A stretch of 64,000 nt of DNA from Glaciecola sp965660815 (lineage in GTDB: Bacteria > Pseudomonadota > Gammaproteobacteria > Enterobacterales > Alteromonadaceae). Location: positions 1 through 64,000 of the forward strand of contig CBFIBG010000097.1 in the NCBI GenBank assembly GCA_965660815.1, read 5' to 3'. Every line of letters starts with the position of its first letter. Within the stretch, counting starts at the first letter, position 1. Below the pieces are notes generated by a model. It was given only the letters and a program-made list of their open reading frames with translations, did not search any database and was not told the DNA's origin. Below are positions 18,756 through 27,310 of this stretch, piece by piece. The position numbers and the translations under genes were made by a program.

Positions 18756-19126
18756 TGATCGTTCTTTTTCTTAACTAGTGATAGATTTTTAATACTTAGA
18801 AAATATAACATTTTGAACCAAACATAAACGTTTGATTCAAAAAACGAATATAAACTTCGGAATCACTCAATTCCAATGCTTACAGATGGACTGATGAATA
18901 CGATTAATCATGTAGGAAGGTTCGCATATTTTGTGCTAACGCAATGGTTTATTTCTACTGCTTTATTATTGCTTAATATAGAATAATTTTATAAAGACTT
19001 TCTTTTTTGCGCTTAATAAAATGCAATACTAAAAATTGCATAGTGACGTTCAATTTACTCTATACTGATCAAATAAAAGCCTTCGTCAGAGATGGCTACT
19101 CTGATTAGAAAATACTAATAATAAAG
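18756..19126. other. Divergent promoter region between the halogenase-like and MscS genes
   Basis: The 371-base AT-rich gap holds a large dyad at 18811-18842 and a half-site-like TGAATACG at 18895-18902 that resembles the operator halves near the receptor gene. No small ORF or RNA gene is supported. Confidence 0.5.
18811..18842 (-). promoter_or_regulatory. Long inverted repeat upstream of the halogenase-like gene, putative operator
   Basis: TTTTGAACCAAAC and GTTTGATTCAAAA form 13-base arms with one mismatch around the six-base spacer ATAAAC. The centre is about 70 bases before the ATG at 18755. Neither side has a T-run and the arms are AT-rich, so a protein-binding dyad is more likely than a terminator. 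Confidence 0.55.
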
Positions 19127-20431
19127 GTGAACCCATTGGAAACCGCCCATCTGCAAGACACAATTTATGATATTTACAACAAATCGTTAAGTGCATTAAC
19201 AGATCCATCTAGTTTTTATCAGTTAATTTTAGTATCCACTGCCTACTTGCTTGCAATACTGTTGGCCAGCTTTATTAAAAACAACATAAACGCTCTGAAT
19301 ACACAACCTGACTCAAACGCCCACCCGCTTAAGCGATTATCGTATAACTTTGGGATTGTGCTTAGTCCATTAATAGGCTTATTTTTTATAAAAGTAATCT
19401 ATCAAATTTCGGTTTTGTATGAATATCCTAATTGGCTAATTAACCTCACTCTGATTGTTGCTCTGATGCTGTTTTTCCTGTCTTGCATCAACAATTTTGT
19501 GACTAGCCACTTTCCAGCAACACTGTTTAAATGGCTTGGTTTACCGATCCTGTTTTTGCACTTAGTTGGGCTTCTACCAGCTCTTATACGCGTATTAGAA
19601 AGTATCTCGATCAATGCCGGGAATGTGAGCATCTCTGCTTTTGGCGTGACGCGTGTGATTATTTTCGGCGCTTTTCTATTCTGGTTGGGACGCGTCTCAA
19701 ACAATTTTGGCAAAGCTATTATCAAAAAGCAGCAAACCTTAGACGTACCAACTAAGGAAGTCTTCAGTAAATTATTCGAAGTTACCTTATTCTGCATTAT
19801 TGTTTTGTTGCTACTAAATGTTATGGGAATAAACTTAACCACGCTGGCCGTGTTTGGTGGGGCAGTAGGTGTGGGATTAGGCTTGGGACTGCAATCCATC
19901 GCTTCCAACTTTATTTCTGGCATTATTATATTACTAGACAAGTCCCTTACCATTGGAGATTACGTAGAATTAGACAGTGGGCAAAAGGGATTTGTCAGAG
20001 AGTTTAAAATGCGCTACGCAGTATTAGAAACATACGATGGTAAAGATGTATTGGTCCCAAATGAGACGTTCATTTCTAATTTAATCGTCAACTGGACTCA
20101 TAAAGATCCTAAACAACGCTATAGGGTAGATTTTTCGGTAAGTTATAAAACTAATATACGCGAAATGTGTGAACTAATAAAAGAAGCCGTAGGTAAGCAC
20201 CCGCAGGTGATAAGCGGCGAAGACATTCCATTCGAGGAGCGTCCAGACTGTGAAATTGACAGTTTTGGAGATTCAGGCGTTAACATGTTCGTTGAATTTT
20301 GGATGGAAGGTGTAGACGATGGTAAAAATCGAGTGGGTGGAGACCTTTTATTGTCAATATTTGAAACGTTGAGGGAAAACCAGATTGAAATTCCATACCC
20401 TCAACGTGAAGTTAAAATCATCAAAGTATAA
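19127..20431 (+). CDS. MscS-family mechanosensitive ion channel
   Basis: The 434-residue membrane protein has about four N-terminal helices followed by the pore-lining TM3 and conserved MscS beta-domain: GAVGVGLGLGLQSIASNF, DKSLTIGDYVEL and VPNETFISNLIVNW. It should open under membrane tension to release solutes on hypo-osmotic shock. The start is uncertain: GTG at 19127 has little upstream signal, while TTG at 19136 has AAAGGTGA ideally placed before it and would shorten the protein by three residues. It is longer than E. coli MscS (286 residues), so the extra N-terminal helices make it MscS-like rather than the minimal form. A bidirectional terminator follows. Confidence 0.9.
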   Translation: MNPLETAHLQDTIYDIYNKSLSALTDPSSFYQLILVSTAYLLAILLASFIKNNINALNTQPDSNAHPLKRLSYNFGIVLSPLIGLFFIKVIYQISVLYEYPNWLINLTLIVALMLFFLSCINNFVTSHFPATLFKWLGLPILFLHLVGLLPALIRVLESISINAGNVSISAFGVTRVIIFGAFLFWLGRVSNNFGKAIIKKQQTLDVPTKEVFSKLFEVTLFCIIVLLLLNVMGINLTTLAVFGGAVGVGLGLGLQSIASNFISGIIILLDKSLTIGDYVELDSGQKGFVREFKMRYAVLETYDGKDVLVPNETFISNLIVNWTHKDPKQRYRVDFSVSYKTNIREMCELIKEAVGKHPQVISGEDIPFEERPDCEIDSFGDSGVNMFVEFWMEGVDDGKNRVGGDLLLSIFETLRENQIEIPYPQREVKIIKV

Positions 20432-20458
20432 ACAATCTCTATTTTCAAATGGACATAA

Positions 20459-20483
20459 AAACGCCATCGTATTGATGGCGTTT
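20459..20483. terminator. Bidirectional terminator between the MscS and EF-hand genes
   Basis: AAACGCCATC (20459-20468) pairs with GATGGCGTTT (20474-20483) across a five-base loop. A-rich and T-rich flanks allow it to serve both convergent genes. Confidence 0.8.
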
Positions 20484-20501
20484 CTGGCGGTAAAGATGAG
20501 G

Positions 20502-21062
20502 TTATTTCTCTGTTACATAACCTGGCATGGCTAGATAATCTATGTACTCGTCATAACTGACGATTTTATCTTCGTTTTCGTCCATGTAGCCAAAATGCAT
20601 AGCAAAGTCATGTCCCTCGGCTTCTTCAATAGAAACGCTGCCGCTGTTATCGTTGTCTATGTCATCAAAAGAACTGGTAATTTTATCCAACTTAGCGATA
20701 AAAGCATCTTCGGCGGAACCTTCAATATCTCTATCATCTATGACTTTCATGCCATATATATCGATGTAGGTACTGAATTCTTGTCTTGAAATTTTTCCGT
20801 CATTGTCACCTAAACGGTCTATTTCAGAAAAATGTTCCCATATATTATCGTCGTTTGCTTCATACTTACCAATATATCCATCATTGTCGTTATCTAAAGC
20901 TCCGAAACCAGCAGAAATTCTTTCCTTCATTTCTTTGTTGTGATGCCCCATTGCCATATCCTCATCTTCCATATCTAGCAATGTATCTATTTTGTCTTGG
21001 GCGGTCGCTGACAAAGAAAGCAACGTGGCTGAAATAATCGTAGCGATTTTTAACTTATTCAT
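20502..21062 (-). CDS. Secreted EF-hand calcium-binding protein
   Basis: The 186-residue protein has a signal peptide (residues 1-22, ending SATAQ). Its acidic loops match EF-hands: DNDNDGYIGKYE, DRLGDNDGKISRQE, DNDNSGSVSIEE and DENEDKIVSYDE. The first, third and fourth have the usual Asp/Asn/Asp spacing and terminal Glu; the second starts less canonically. It probably binds calcium in the periplasm or outside the cell. No enzymatic domain is present. GGAG lies eight bases before the ATG. It is monocistronic; the arsenite transporter gene ends 205 bases upstream of it. Confidence 0.88.
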   Translation of the reverse strand: MNKLKIATIISATLLSLSATAQDKIDTLLDMEDEDMAMGHHNKEMKERISAGFGALDNDNDGYIGKYEANDDNIWEHFSEIDRLGDNDGKISRQEFSTYIDIYGMKVIDDRDIEGSAEDAFIAKLDKITSSFDDIDNDNSGSVSIEEAEGHDFAMHFGYMDENEDKIVSYDEYIDYLAMPGYVTEK

Positions 21063-21267
21063 ATAAGACTCCTTTTTAGTAATCTTAATTAATTAGATAC
21101 AAATTACATGCCGAATGTATTTCTTATATTTATCAGATAGTTAAAAATCTGACGAGTTAGCTTAAGAGAGGTTGTGTGTAAAAAGTAAAAAAAGCATGTA
21201 GCATTTTCAAATACGGCGTAAAGAAATATTCAGTTGGCCATTGGATGTCCCACAAGCGGGCTACCAT

Positions 21268-22293
21268 CTAAGCTTCGTTGTTGAACCAATGTCTAGTGCG
21301 GTTGGCAAACCAGACCAGCGATAACATAACCGGAACTTCGACCAACACGCCCACAACGGTAGCCAAAGCCGCACCAGAGTGAAGACCAAACATCGAAATA
21401 GCGACAGCAACGGCCAATTCAAAAAAGTTTGATGTACCTATCATGCATCCAGGAGCCGCCACGTTATGAGGCAATTTCAACTTTCTAGCGGCTAAATAAG
21501 CAATAGCAAATATGCCATATGTTTGAATCAATAGAGGAATTGCTATCAAGCCTATTATGAGTGGCTTTTCAATTATCGTTTCTGCCTGGAAACCAAACAA
21601 CAATACTACAGTGGCCAAAAGGCCTATCATAGACCAAGGCTTTAATGCAGATACAAAATTGTCTAGACGGCGCTGATCGCGTTTTTTATCCAATTTTTTG
21701 CGAGTGAGCACGCCTGCGATTAACGGCAGTACGACGTACAATGCGACCGATATTAAAAGTGTTTCCCAAGGTACTTCTATTTCACTAATGCCTAATAAAA
21801 AAGCGGTGATAGGGGCAAAAGCAAAAATCATAATGATGTCATTGATGGACACCTGTACCAAGGTATAATTCGCATCACCTTTCGTCATTTGACTCCACAC
21901 AAAAACCATAGCAGTACAAGGGGCGACACCCAGTAAAATCATTCCGGCTATATATTCACCGGCCGATTGAGGATCGACCAAATCGGCAAATAATACTCTA
22001 AAAAATAACCAGCCTAACAAAGCCATAGTGAACGGCTTAATTAACCAATTGACGGTTAATGTTAGAATTAAGCCTTTTGGCCGTTTACCCACGTCTTTCA
22101 GCGAAGAAAAATCTACTTGGATCATCATTGGATAAATCATTAACCAGATAAGCACTGCTACAACGATGTTCACATGAGCGTATTCAAGCAAAGCGATGGA
22201 TTCAAAAATAAATGGGAAAAGGTTGCCTATTACAACACCAAAACCAATACACAGTGCTACCCACAGTGATAAATAACGTTCAAATAATCCCAT
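21268..22293 (-). CDS. acr3: Arsenite efflux transporter, ACR3 family
   Basis: The 341-residue inner-membrane protein has about ten hydrophobic helices and starts GLFERYLSLWVALCIGFG, typical of ACR3. The motif GVAPCTAMVFVWSQ near residue 110 carries the conserved cysteine required for As(III) transport, and PGCMIGTSNFFELAVAVAIS near residue 280 is a family signature. It exports the arsenite produced by ArsC. It is the third gene of arsR-arsC-acr3, 90 bases after arsC, with AGAGGG before the ATG. It is unrelated in sequence to E. coli ArsB. Confidence 0.93.
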   Translation of the reverse strand: MGLFERYLSLWVALCIGFGVVIGNLFPFIFESIALLEYAHVNIVVAVLIWLMIYPMMIQVDFSSLKDVGKRPKGLILTLTVNWLIKPFTMALLGWLFFRVLFADLVDPQSAGEYIAGMILLGVAPCTAMVFVWSQMTKGDANYTLVQVSINDIIMIFAFAPITAFLLGISEIEVPWETLLISVALYVVLPLIAGVLTRKKLDKKRDQRRLDNFVSALKPWSMIGLLATVVLLFGFQAETIIEKPLIIGLIAIPLLIQTYGIFAIAYLAARKLKLPHNVAAPGCMIGTSNFFELAVAVAISMFGLHSGAALATVVGVLVEVPVMLSLVWFANRTRHWFNNEA

Positions 22294-22383
22294 TGTTATC
22301 CCTCTTTATATATGTGTGGGCACAGCATAAACTTGAATAATGATTTAGCGTTTCAAATGCTAATAAAAATAATCGAACGAAAG

Positions 22384-22851
22384 TCAAATCTTTGCTCCTA
22401 GAGATGCTAGCTGTTCTTGCCAAGTACTTCTCTTGCTTTGGGCAATAAGTTTCAATGCATCTACGCGTTCTTTGATAATCTCAATCGTCTGTCTAAAGGC
22501 CTCAGCAATGTCTTCTTCAGTTCCAGATAGTTTAGAAGGATCGATTAATCCCCAATGTATCTTCAGACTTTTTCCAAACCACACCGGACAAGTCTCTCCC
22601 GCCGCAGAATCGCATACGGTGATGACTAAATCTGGGGCGAACTGCTCAAACTCGTCCCATGACTGACTTGTTAACCCTTGCGTAGAAATGCCTGCTTCTT
22701 TTAGGTATTTCAACGACAGAGGATGTACCTCACCGCAGGGCTGACTGCCAGCACTTTTTGCCTGAATAATGCCTGTTGCATGTGCATTAGTAATGGCTTC
22801 AGATAAGATGCTACGGCATCGATTATGGGTACAAATATACAAAATTTTCAT
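22384..22851 (-). CDS. arsC: Arsenate reductase, low-molecular-weight phosphatase type
   Basis: The protein (155 residues from ATG 22851; 159 from 22863) reduces arsenate to arsenite. It starts with the P-loop CTHNRCRS, the C-X5-R motif of the LMW-phosphatase fold, and has the later ITVCDSAAGETCPVW segment containing the shuttling cysteines. This is the thioredoxin-type family, not the glutaredoxin-type E. coli enzyme. I favour the ATG at 22851 because AGGTGA lies eight bases before it; the ATG at 22863 overlaps the end of arsR by eight bases and has the Shine-Dalgarno too close. It is coupled to arsR. Confidence 0.92.
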   Translation of the reverse strand: MKILYICTHNRCRSILSEAITNAHATGIIQAKSAGSQPCGEVHPLSLKYLKEAGISTQGLTSQSWDEFEQFAPDLVITVCDSAAGETCPVWFGKSLKIHWGLIDPSKLSGTEEDIAEAFRQTIEIIKERVDALKLIAQSKRSTWQEQLASLGAKI

Positions 22852-22855
22852 GTGT

Positions 22856-23188
22856 TCATTCACCTGTGTCGTCGCAGCATTGAGACAACTTATTAAGGCA
22901 GTTCTTTAGATAATCAGGGTTTTCATTGACTGTATTTAATAACGTCTGACAAGCCCAATTGGGTAAAAGAGGATTTAACCTGTAATAGACCCACTTCCCT
23001 CTTCGTTCATCTACCAGCAATCCGCACTTGCGCAATTCAGCTAAGTGTCTAGACACTTTGGGCTGACTTAGCGATAAAGCATCTTGAATATCGCATACGC
23101 ATAACTCTTGTTTGCTGGATATTAACAACAGAGATTTCAGTCTGGTCTCTTCAGACAAACACTTAAAAAATGTAAGGGGAGATAACAT
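22856..23188 (-). CDS. arsR: ArsR-type arsenic-responsive repressor
   Basis: The protein is 110 residues from ATG 23188. I choose this start over the ATG at 23233 because GGAG lies seven bases before it, it matches the family's usual N-terminus (LSPLTFFKCLSEETRLKSLL), and the longer version would place a palindromic operator inside the coding sequence. It has a winged-helix DNA-binding domain (LSLSQPKVSRHLAELRKCGL) and ELCVCD, the As(III)-binding cysteine pair. As(III) binding should release the repressor from its own promoter. It is the first gene of the arsenic operon. Confidence 0.92.
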   Translation of the reverse strand: MLSPLTFFKCLSEETRLKSLLLISSKQELCVCDIQDALSLSQPKVSRHLAELRKCGLLVDERRGKWVYYRLNPLLPNWACQTLLNTVNENPDYLKNCLNKLSQCCDDTGE

Positions 23189-23198
23189 TACAGGCTCC

Positions 23199-23236
23199 TT
23201 CATATATGGATTATCATATATATGAAATTTCATATG
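23199..23236 (-). promoter_or_regulatory. Palindromic ArsR operator region
   Basis: The palindrome ATATGAAATTTCATAT (23220-23235) is flanked by CATATATG at 23201-23208 and by CATATATATG at 23215-23224. These overlapping dyads lie directly upstream of the preferred arsR start, as expected for autoregulation. Promoter elements within it were not resolved. Confidence 0.65.
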
Positions 23237-23369
23237 TCAATGTTAGATTTGTGTATTGGGAAAATATTTTTTATTTAGGCAGCAATATAGTTTAGTTGAT
23301 AAAGACTGCGGTCCAATGCGATTATGCTAAAGATGCGTTTAGAATTTAGTTTAATGAACCACAAAAAGA

Positions 23370-23394
23370 AAAAGGAACCCACTGGGTTCCTTTT
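23370..23394 (-). terminator. Rho-independent terminator of the suc operon
   Basis: AAAGGAACCC (23371-23380) pairs with GGGTTCCTTT (23384-23393) around a three-base loop. The minus-strand transcript continues into T-rich sequence. It lies about 105 bases past the sucD stop. Confidence 0.85.
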
Positions 23395-23497
23395 AATAAG
23401 TAACTTAACTGCTTACCTGAAATAAGGTTAGAGACTGTATCGACTAGACTCATCGTTTAAGCTTTTAAGAGTCTTAGCTTGTTAGCCTCTAGGCAAA

Positions 23498-24370
23498 TTA
23501 CCAACCCGTAATTTCACGAAGACCTTTACCGATTTCGGCAAGTGAACGAACCGTTTTAACACCAGCATCTTCAAGTGCTTTAAACTTCTCGTCAGCCGTT
23601 CCTTTACCGCCAGCAATGATTGCACCAGCGTGACCCATACGTTTACCAGCAGGTGCAGTTACACCAGCAATGTATGAAACAACCGGCTTAGTGACGTTCT
23701 GCTTAATGAACTCAGCGGCTTCTTCTTCTGCCGTTCCACCAATTTCACCGATCATTACAATGGCTTCGGTAGCCGGATCTTCTTGGAACAACTTAAGGAT
23801 ATCGATAAAGTTAGAACCTGGGATAGGGTCGCCACCGATACCTACGCACGTAGACTGCCCAAAACCTTCATCTGTTGTTTGCTTAACCGCTTCGTAGGTA
23901 AGCGTACCAGAACGCGATACAATGCCTACTTTACCAGGCTTGTGTATGTGACCAGGCATGATACCAATTTTGCACTCTCCAGGGGTAATTACGCCTGGGC
24001 AGTTTGGTCCAATCATACGAGCGCCTTTTTGGCTAATGTACTCTTTAACATAGAGCATGTCGATCGTTGGAATACCTTCAGTAATACACACAACCAACTC
24101 AATACCAGCGTCTACCGCTTCAACGATTGAATCTTTACAGAAAGGGGCTGGAACATAGATAACAGATGCTGTCGCGCCTGTCGCTTTTACAGCGTCTTTT
24201 ACTGTGTTAAATACTGGAAGACCTAAGTGCTCTGTACCGCCTTTACCAGGGGTAACACCACCAACCATTTGTGTACCATATGCAATTGCTTGCTCTGAGT
24301 GGAAAGTACCTTGACCACCAGTAAAACCTTGGCAAATTACTTTAGTGTCTTTATTAATTAAAACTGACAT
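23498..24370 (-). CDS. sucD: Succinyl-CoA synthetase alpha subunit
   Basis: The 290-residue subunit binds CoA and carries the phosphohistidine that passes phosphate between succinyl-CoA and nucleotide. The N-terminal Rossmann region has QGFTGGQGTFHSEQAI, the middle has GPNCPGVITPGECKIGIMPG, and the active-site histidine lies in MGHAGAII near residue 245. Length matches the E. coli protein (289). Its ATG overlaps the sucC stop codon (TAATG), so the two are translationally coupled. It is the last gene of the suc operon. Confidence 0.97.
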   Translation of the reverse strand: MSVLINKDTKVICQGFTGGQGTFHSEQAIAYGTQMVGGVTPGKGGTEHLGLPVFNTVKDAVKATGATASVIYVPAPFCKDSIVEAVDAGIELVVCITEGIPTIDMLYVKEYISQKGARMIGPNCPGVITPGECKIGIMPGHIHKPGKVGIVSRSGTLTYEAVKQTTDEGFGQSTCVGIGGDPIPGSNFIDILKLFQEDPATEAIVMIGEIGGTAEEEAAEFIKQNVTKPVVSYIAGVTAPAGKRMGHAGAIIAGGKGTADEKFKALEDAGVKTVRSLAEIGKGLREITGW

Positions 24371-25536
24371 TATTTGCCCTCCGCAGCAGCAACAACTTTT
24401 TCAGCAGCGTCTGATAATGACTCTGCAGCGATGATATCAAGGTCTGAGCTTGCTAGAACCTCACGACCTAAATCTGCGTTAGTACCTTCAAGACGAACCA
24501 CAACTGGTACTTCAACACCCACTTCTTTAACCGCACCAATGATGCCTTCTGCAATCATGTCACAGCGAACAATGCCGCCGAAAATGTTCACCAAAACGGC
24601 TTTCACATTGCTGTCAGAAAGGATGATTTTAAACGCTTCTGCAACACGCTCTTTAGTCGCGCCGCCACCTACGTCTAGGAAGTTTGCCGGGCTACCGCCG
24701 TGCAAGTTAACAATATCCATTGTTCCCATTGCTAAGCCTGCGCCGTTTACCATGCAACCTACGTTTCCGTCTAGAGCAACGTAGTTTAGTTCAAATTTTG
24801 CCGCGTGTGCTTCACGAGCATCTTCTTGAGATGGGTCGTTCATTTCAGCTACTTGCTTTTGACGATAAAGCGCATTGCTGTCCACGCCTAATTTAGCGTC
24901 TAAACAATGCAGATTTCCATCTGCTTTGATGACCAGTGGATTAATTTCGATGAGTGCTAGATCTAAATCTTCAAACATTTTGGCAAGGCCCATAAAAATG
25001 TTTGCAAACTGACGAACTTGTACGCCCGTTAGGCCTAATGCAAATGCAATTTCTCTCGCTTGGAAAGGTTGCGCGCCTACAAGTGGATCAATCTCTGCTT
25101 TTAATATTTTCTCTGGTGTTTCTTCTGCTACTTTCTCAATTTCTACACCGCCTTCTGTCGACGCCATAAAAACGATTTTGCGAGATGTACGGTCAACCAC
25201 TGCGCCAAGATACAATTCTTGGGCGATGTCTGTGCACGATTCTACCAATATGCGACTAACTGGCTGTCCATTTTCATCTGTTTGATAAGTAACTAAATTT
25301 TTGCCTAGCCAGTTTTCAGCAAAGGCTCTAATTTCTTCTTTTGTCTTAACTAATTTTACGCCACCTGCTTTTCCGCGACCGCCAGCGTGTACTTGGCATT
25401 TTACTACCCATTCGTCGCCGCCTATGCGGTCAGCTGCTTCTACAGCTGTTTGTGGTGTATCAGCAGCATATCCGTCAGAAACAGGTAAACCGTATTCTCT
25501 AAACAGTTGTTTACCCTGATATTCATGCAAATTCAT
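24370..25536 (-). CDS. sucC: Succinyl-CoA synthetase beta subunit
   Basis: The 388-residue protein starts MNLHEYQGKQLFREYGLP, which fixes the ATG at 25536; a longer open frame reaching 25653 adds 39 non-homologous residues. It has the ATP-grasp fold (VVKCQVHAGGRGKAGGVK near residue 45) and the C-terminal ligase domain with GGATKERVAEAFKIIL and NIFGGIVRCD. It makes ATP or GTP from succinyl-CoA together with SucD. The 261-base gap from sucB contains a long imperfect hairpin. The ATG is preceded by a weak GGAATAA. Confidence 0.97.
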   Translation of the reverse strand: MNLHEYQGKQLFREYGLPVSDGYAADTPQTAVEAADRIGGDEWVVKCQVHAGGRGKAGGVKLVKTKEEIRAFAENWLGKNLVTYQTDENGQPVSRILVESCTDIAQELYLGAVVDRTSRKIVFMASTEGGVEIEKVAEETPEKILKAEIDPLVGAQPFQAREIAFALGLTGVQVRQFANIFMGLAKMFEDLDLALIEINPLVIKADGNLHCLDAKLGVDSNALYRQKQVAEMNDPSQEDAREAHAAKFELNYVALDGNVGCMVNGAGLAMGTMDIVNLHGGSPANFLDVGGGATKERVAEAFKIILSDSNVKAVLVNIFGGIVRCDMIAEGIIGAVKEVGVEVPVVVRLEGTNADLGREVLASSDLDIIAAESLSDAAEKVVAAAEGK

Positions 25537-25730
25537 GGTTATTATTCCGATTGTGTTGATTAATAAGGAGTTGAGACAAAGTCTCGATTTACATCGCGCC
25601 GTATGGTAACAAAAGTTAACAGGCAAAACACTTATATGATCTCGTTTTTGCACACTCCCTGAGCAATTAAAACTACCAACAGAGATAAGCTTTGAGCGTT
25701 AATTTACAGCGATTTTTTAATGACCATATC

Positions 25731-25789
25731 ACAAGCAAAGTGAGTTTGAGAGTTTATAGACCAAAGTCTCAAACCCATTGCTTTGTATG
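25731..25789 (-). other. Long imperfect hairpin in the sucB-sucC spacer
   Basis: The inner stem GTTTGAGA / TCTCAAAC extends outward imperfectly through AGCAAAG and TTGCTTTG. It starts nine bases after the sucB stop. The minus strand lacks a T-run right after it, so it looks like an mRNA-stabilising or processing structure rather than a terminator. Confidence 0.5.
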
Positions 25790-25797
25790 GATTTTTA

Positions 25798-27297
25798 TTA
25801 CACGTCCAAAATCAAACGTGTTGGATCTTCTAGCATTTCTTTAACTGTTACTAAGAAGCCTACAGACTCTTTTCCATCAATAATTCTATGATCGTAACTT
25901 AATGCTAAATACATCATTGGTAAAATTTCTACCTTACCGTTCACTGCCATAGGGCGATCTTGAATTTTATGCATTCCAAGAATCGCGCTCTGAGGCGGAT
26001 TAATGATGGGCGTTGACATAAGTGAACCGAACACACCACCGTTGGTGATAGTGAAGTTTCCACCCTGTAACTCGGCCATTGACAACTTACCGTCACGGCC
26101 TTTTATAGCGAGATCTTTAATGCCTTTTTCTATCCCAGCCATACCCAATGTATCTGAGTCTTTTAACACAGGGGTAACTAGACCGCGTGGAGTAGATACC
26201 GCAATTGAGATATCAAAATAGTTATGATACACAATATCGTCGCCATCAAGTGACGCATTTACTTCTGGGTAGCGTTTAAGTGCTTCTGTAACCGCTTTCA
26301 CATAAAAAGACATAAACCCTAAACGAATACCATGGCGCTTCTCAAATCCATCTTGATATTGTTTACGAAGGTCCATAATAGGCTTCATGTTGACTTCGTT
26401 AAACGTGGTTAACATAGCCGTAGAGTTTTTCGCTTCTAGCAAACGCTTAGCAATGGTTTTACGCAAACGAGTCATTGGTACGCGTTTTTCAGTGCGACTG
26501 CCTGCCGCAATGCTAGGTGCATCACTGGTTGATTCTGAAGAAGATTTGGCTGGGGCTGGAGCAGATTTGAGATGCTTCTCAACATCTTCTTTCGTAATTC
26601 GACCCCCCTTACCCGTGCCCTTCACAGAACTTGGGTCAACGTCTTTCTCAGCTAGTAATCTGCGAACGCTTGGACTAAGCGCGTCCGAATCTTCGTCACT
26701 AGACGATTCGTCAGCAGTTGCTTGTGTTGCTGCGGTAGAGCTTGAGGCGCCTGCGACAAACTTAGCGATCACTTCTTCTGCAGTAACGGTGGCACCTTCG
26801 TTTGCAATTATTTCACTGACAGAGCCGTCAGCGGGAGCGACCACTTCAAGTACGACTTTATCGGTTTCTATGTCGACTAAATTTTGGTCACGAGACACAG
26901 ATTCACCTACTGAAACGTGCCAAGTAGAAATGGTTGCGTCGGCAACAGATTCTGGTAATACAGGGACCTTAATGTCAGACGCTTCAGCAGAAGGAGCACT
27001 GGTTTCTGGCTTGGTTTCTTCAGCAGGCTTTTCCGCAGTACTTGCTGCAGTAGAGACACCTTCTTCGTTAACCGATGCAATTACCTGCTCACCAAGCACG
27101 GTATCGCCCTCTTTAAATAAAATTTCGCTCAATACACCATCAGCAGGTGATACGACTTCTAAAACAACTTTATCTGTTTCGATGTCTACTAAGTGTTGAT
27201 CACGTGTAACCGTGTCGCCTGCTTGAACGTGCCATGTTGCTATAGTTGCGTCTGCAACCGATTCAGGTAACACGGGAACTTTGATATCTTGTGCCAT
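25798..27297 (-). CDS. sucB: 2-oxoglutarate dehydrogenase E2 (dihydrolipoyl succinyltransferase) with two lipoyl domains
   Basis: The 499-residue E2 transfers the succinyl group to CoA. It has two lipoyl domains in tandem, each with ETDKVVLEVV: the lipoylated lysines are Lys43 and Lys147. E. coli SucB (about 405 residues) has one. The two domains are still similar at DNA level with a 312-base offset. An acidic Ala/Ser linker, the E1/E3-binding domain (LSPSVRRLLAEKDVDPSSVKG) and the catalytic domain follow, ending with SYDHRIIDGKESVGFL, which contains the catalytic His and Asp. It starts 13 bases after sucA. The E3 gene is not in the window. Confidence 0.96.
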   Translation of the reverse strand: MAQDIKVPVLPESVADATIATWHVQAGDTVTRDQHLVDIETDKVVLEVVSPADGVLSEILFKEGDTVLGEQVIASVNEEGVSTAASTAEKPAEETKPETSAPSAEASDIKVPVLPESVADATISTWHVSVGESVSRDQNLVDIETDKVVLEVVAPADGSVSEIIANEGATVTAEEVIAKFVAGASSSTAATQATADESSSDEDSDALSPSVRRLLAEKDVDPSSVKGTGKGGRITKEDVEKHLKSAPAPAKSSSESTSDAPSIAAGSRTEKRVPMTRLRKTIAKRLLEAKNSTAMLTTFNEVNMKPIMDLRKQYQDGFEKRHGIRLGFMSFYVKAVTEALKRYPEVNASLDGDDIVYHNYFDISIAVSTPRGLVTPVLKDSDTLGMAGIEKGIKDLAIKGRDGKLSMAELQGGNFTITNGGVFGSLMSTPIINPPQSAILGMHKIQDRPMAVNGKVEILPMMYLALSYDHRIIDGKESVGFLVTVKEMLEDPTRLILDV

Positions 27298-27310
27298 GTT
27301 GTAAGGTTCC

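Noticed and set aside
25537..25653. N-terminal extension of sucC
   Set aside because: SucC starts at MNLHEYQGKQLF; the extra 39 residues are not homologous and precede a normal start.
25731..25789. Terminator between sucB and sucC
   Set aside because: The hairpin is imperfect and lacks a T-run on the minus strand; sucC must still be transcribed, so it is listed only as a structure.
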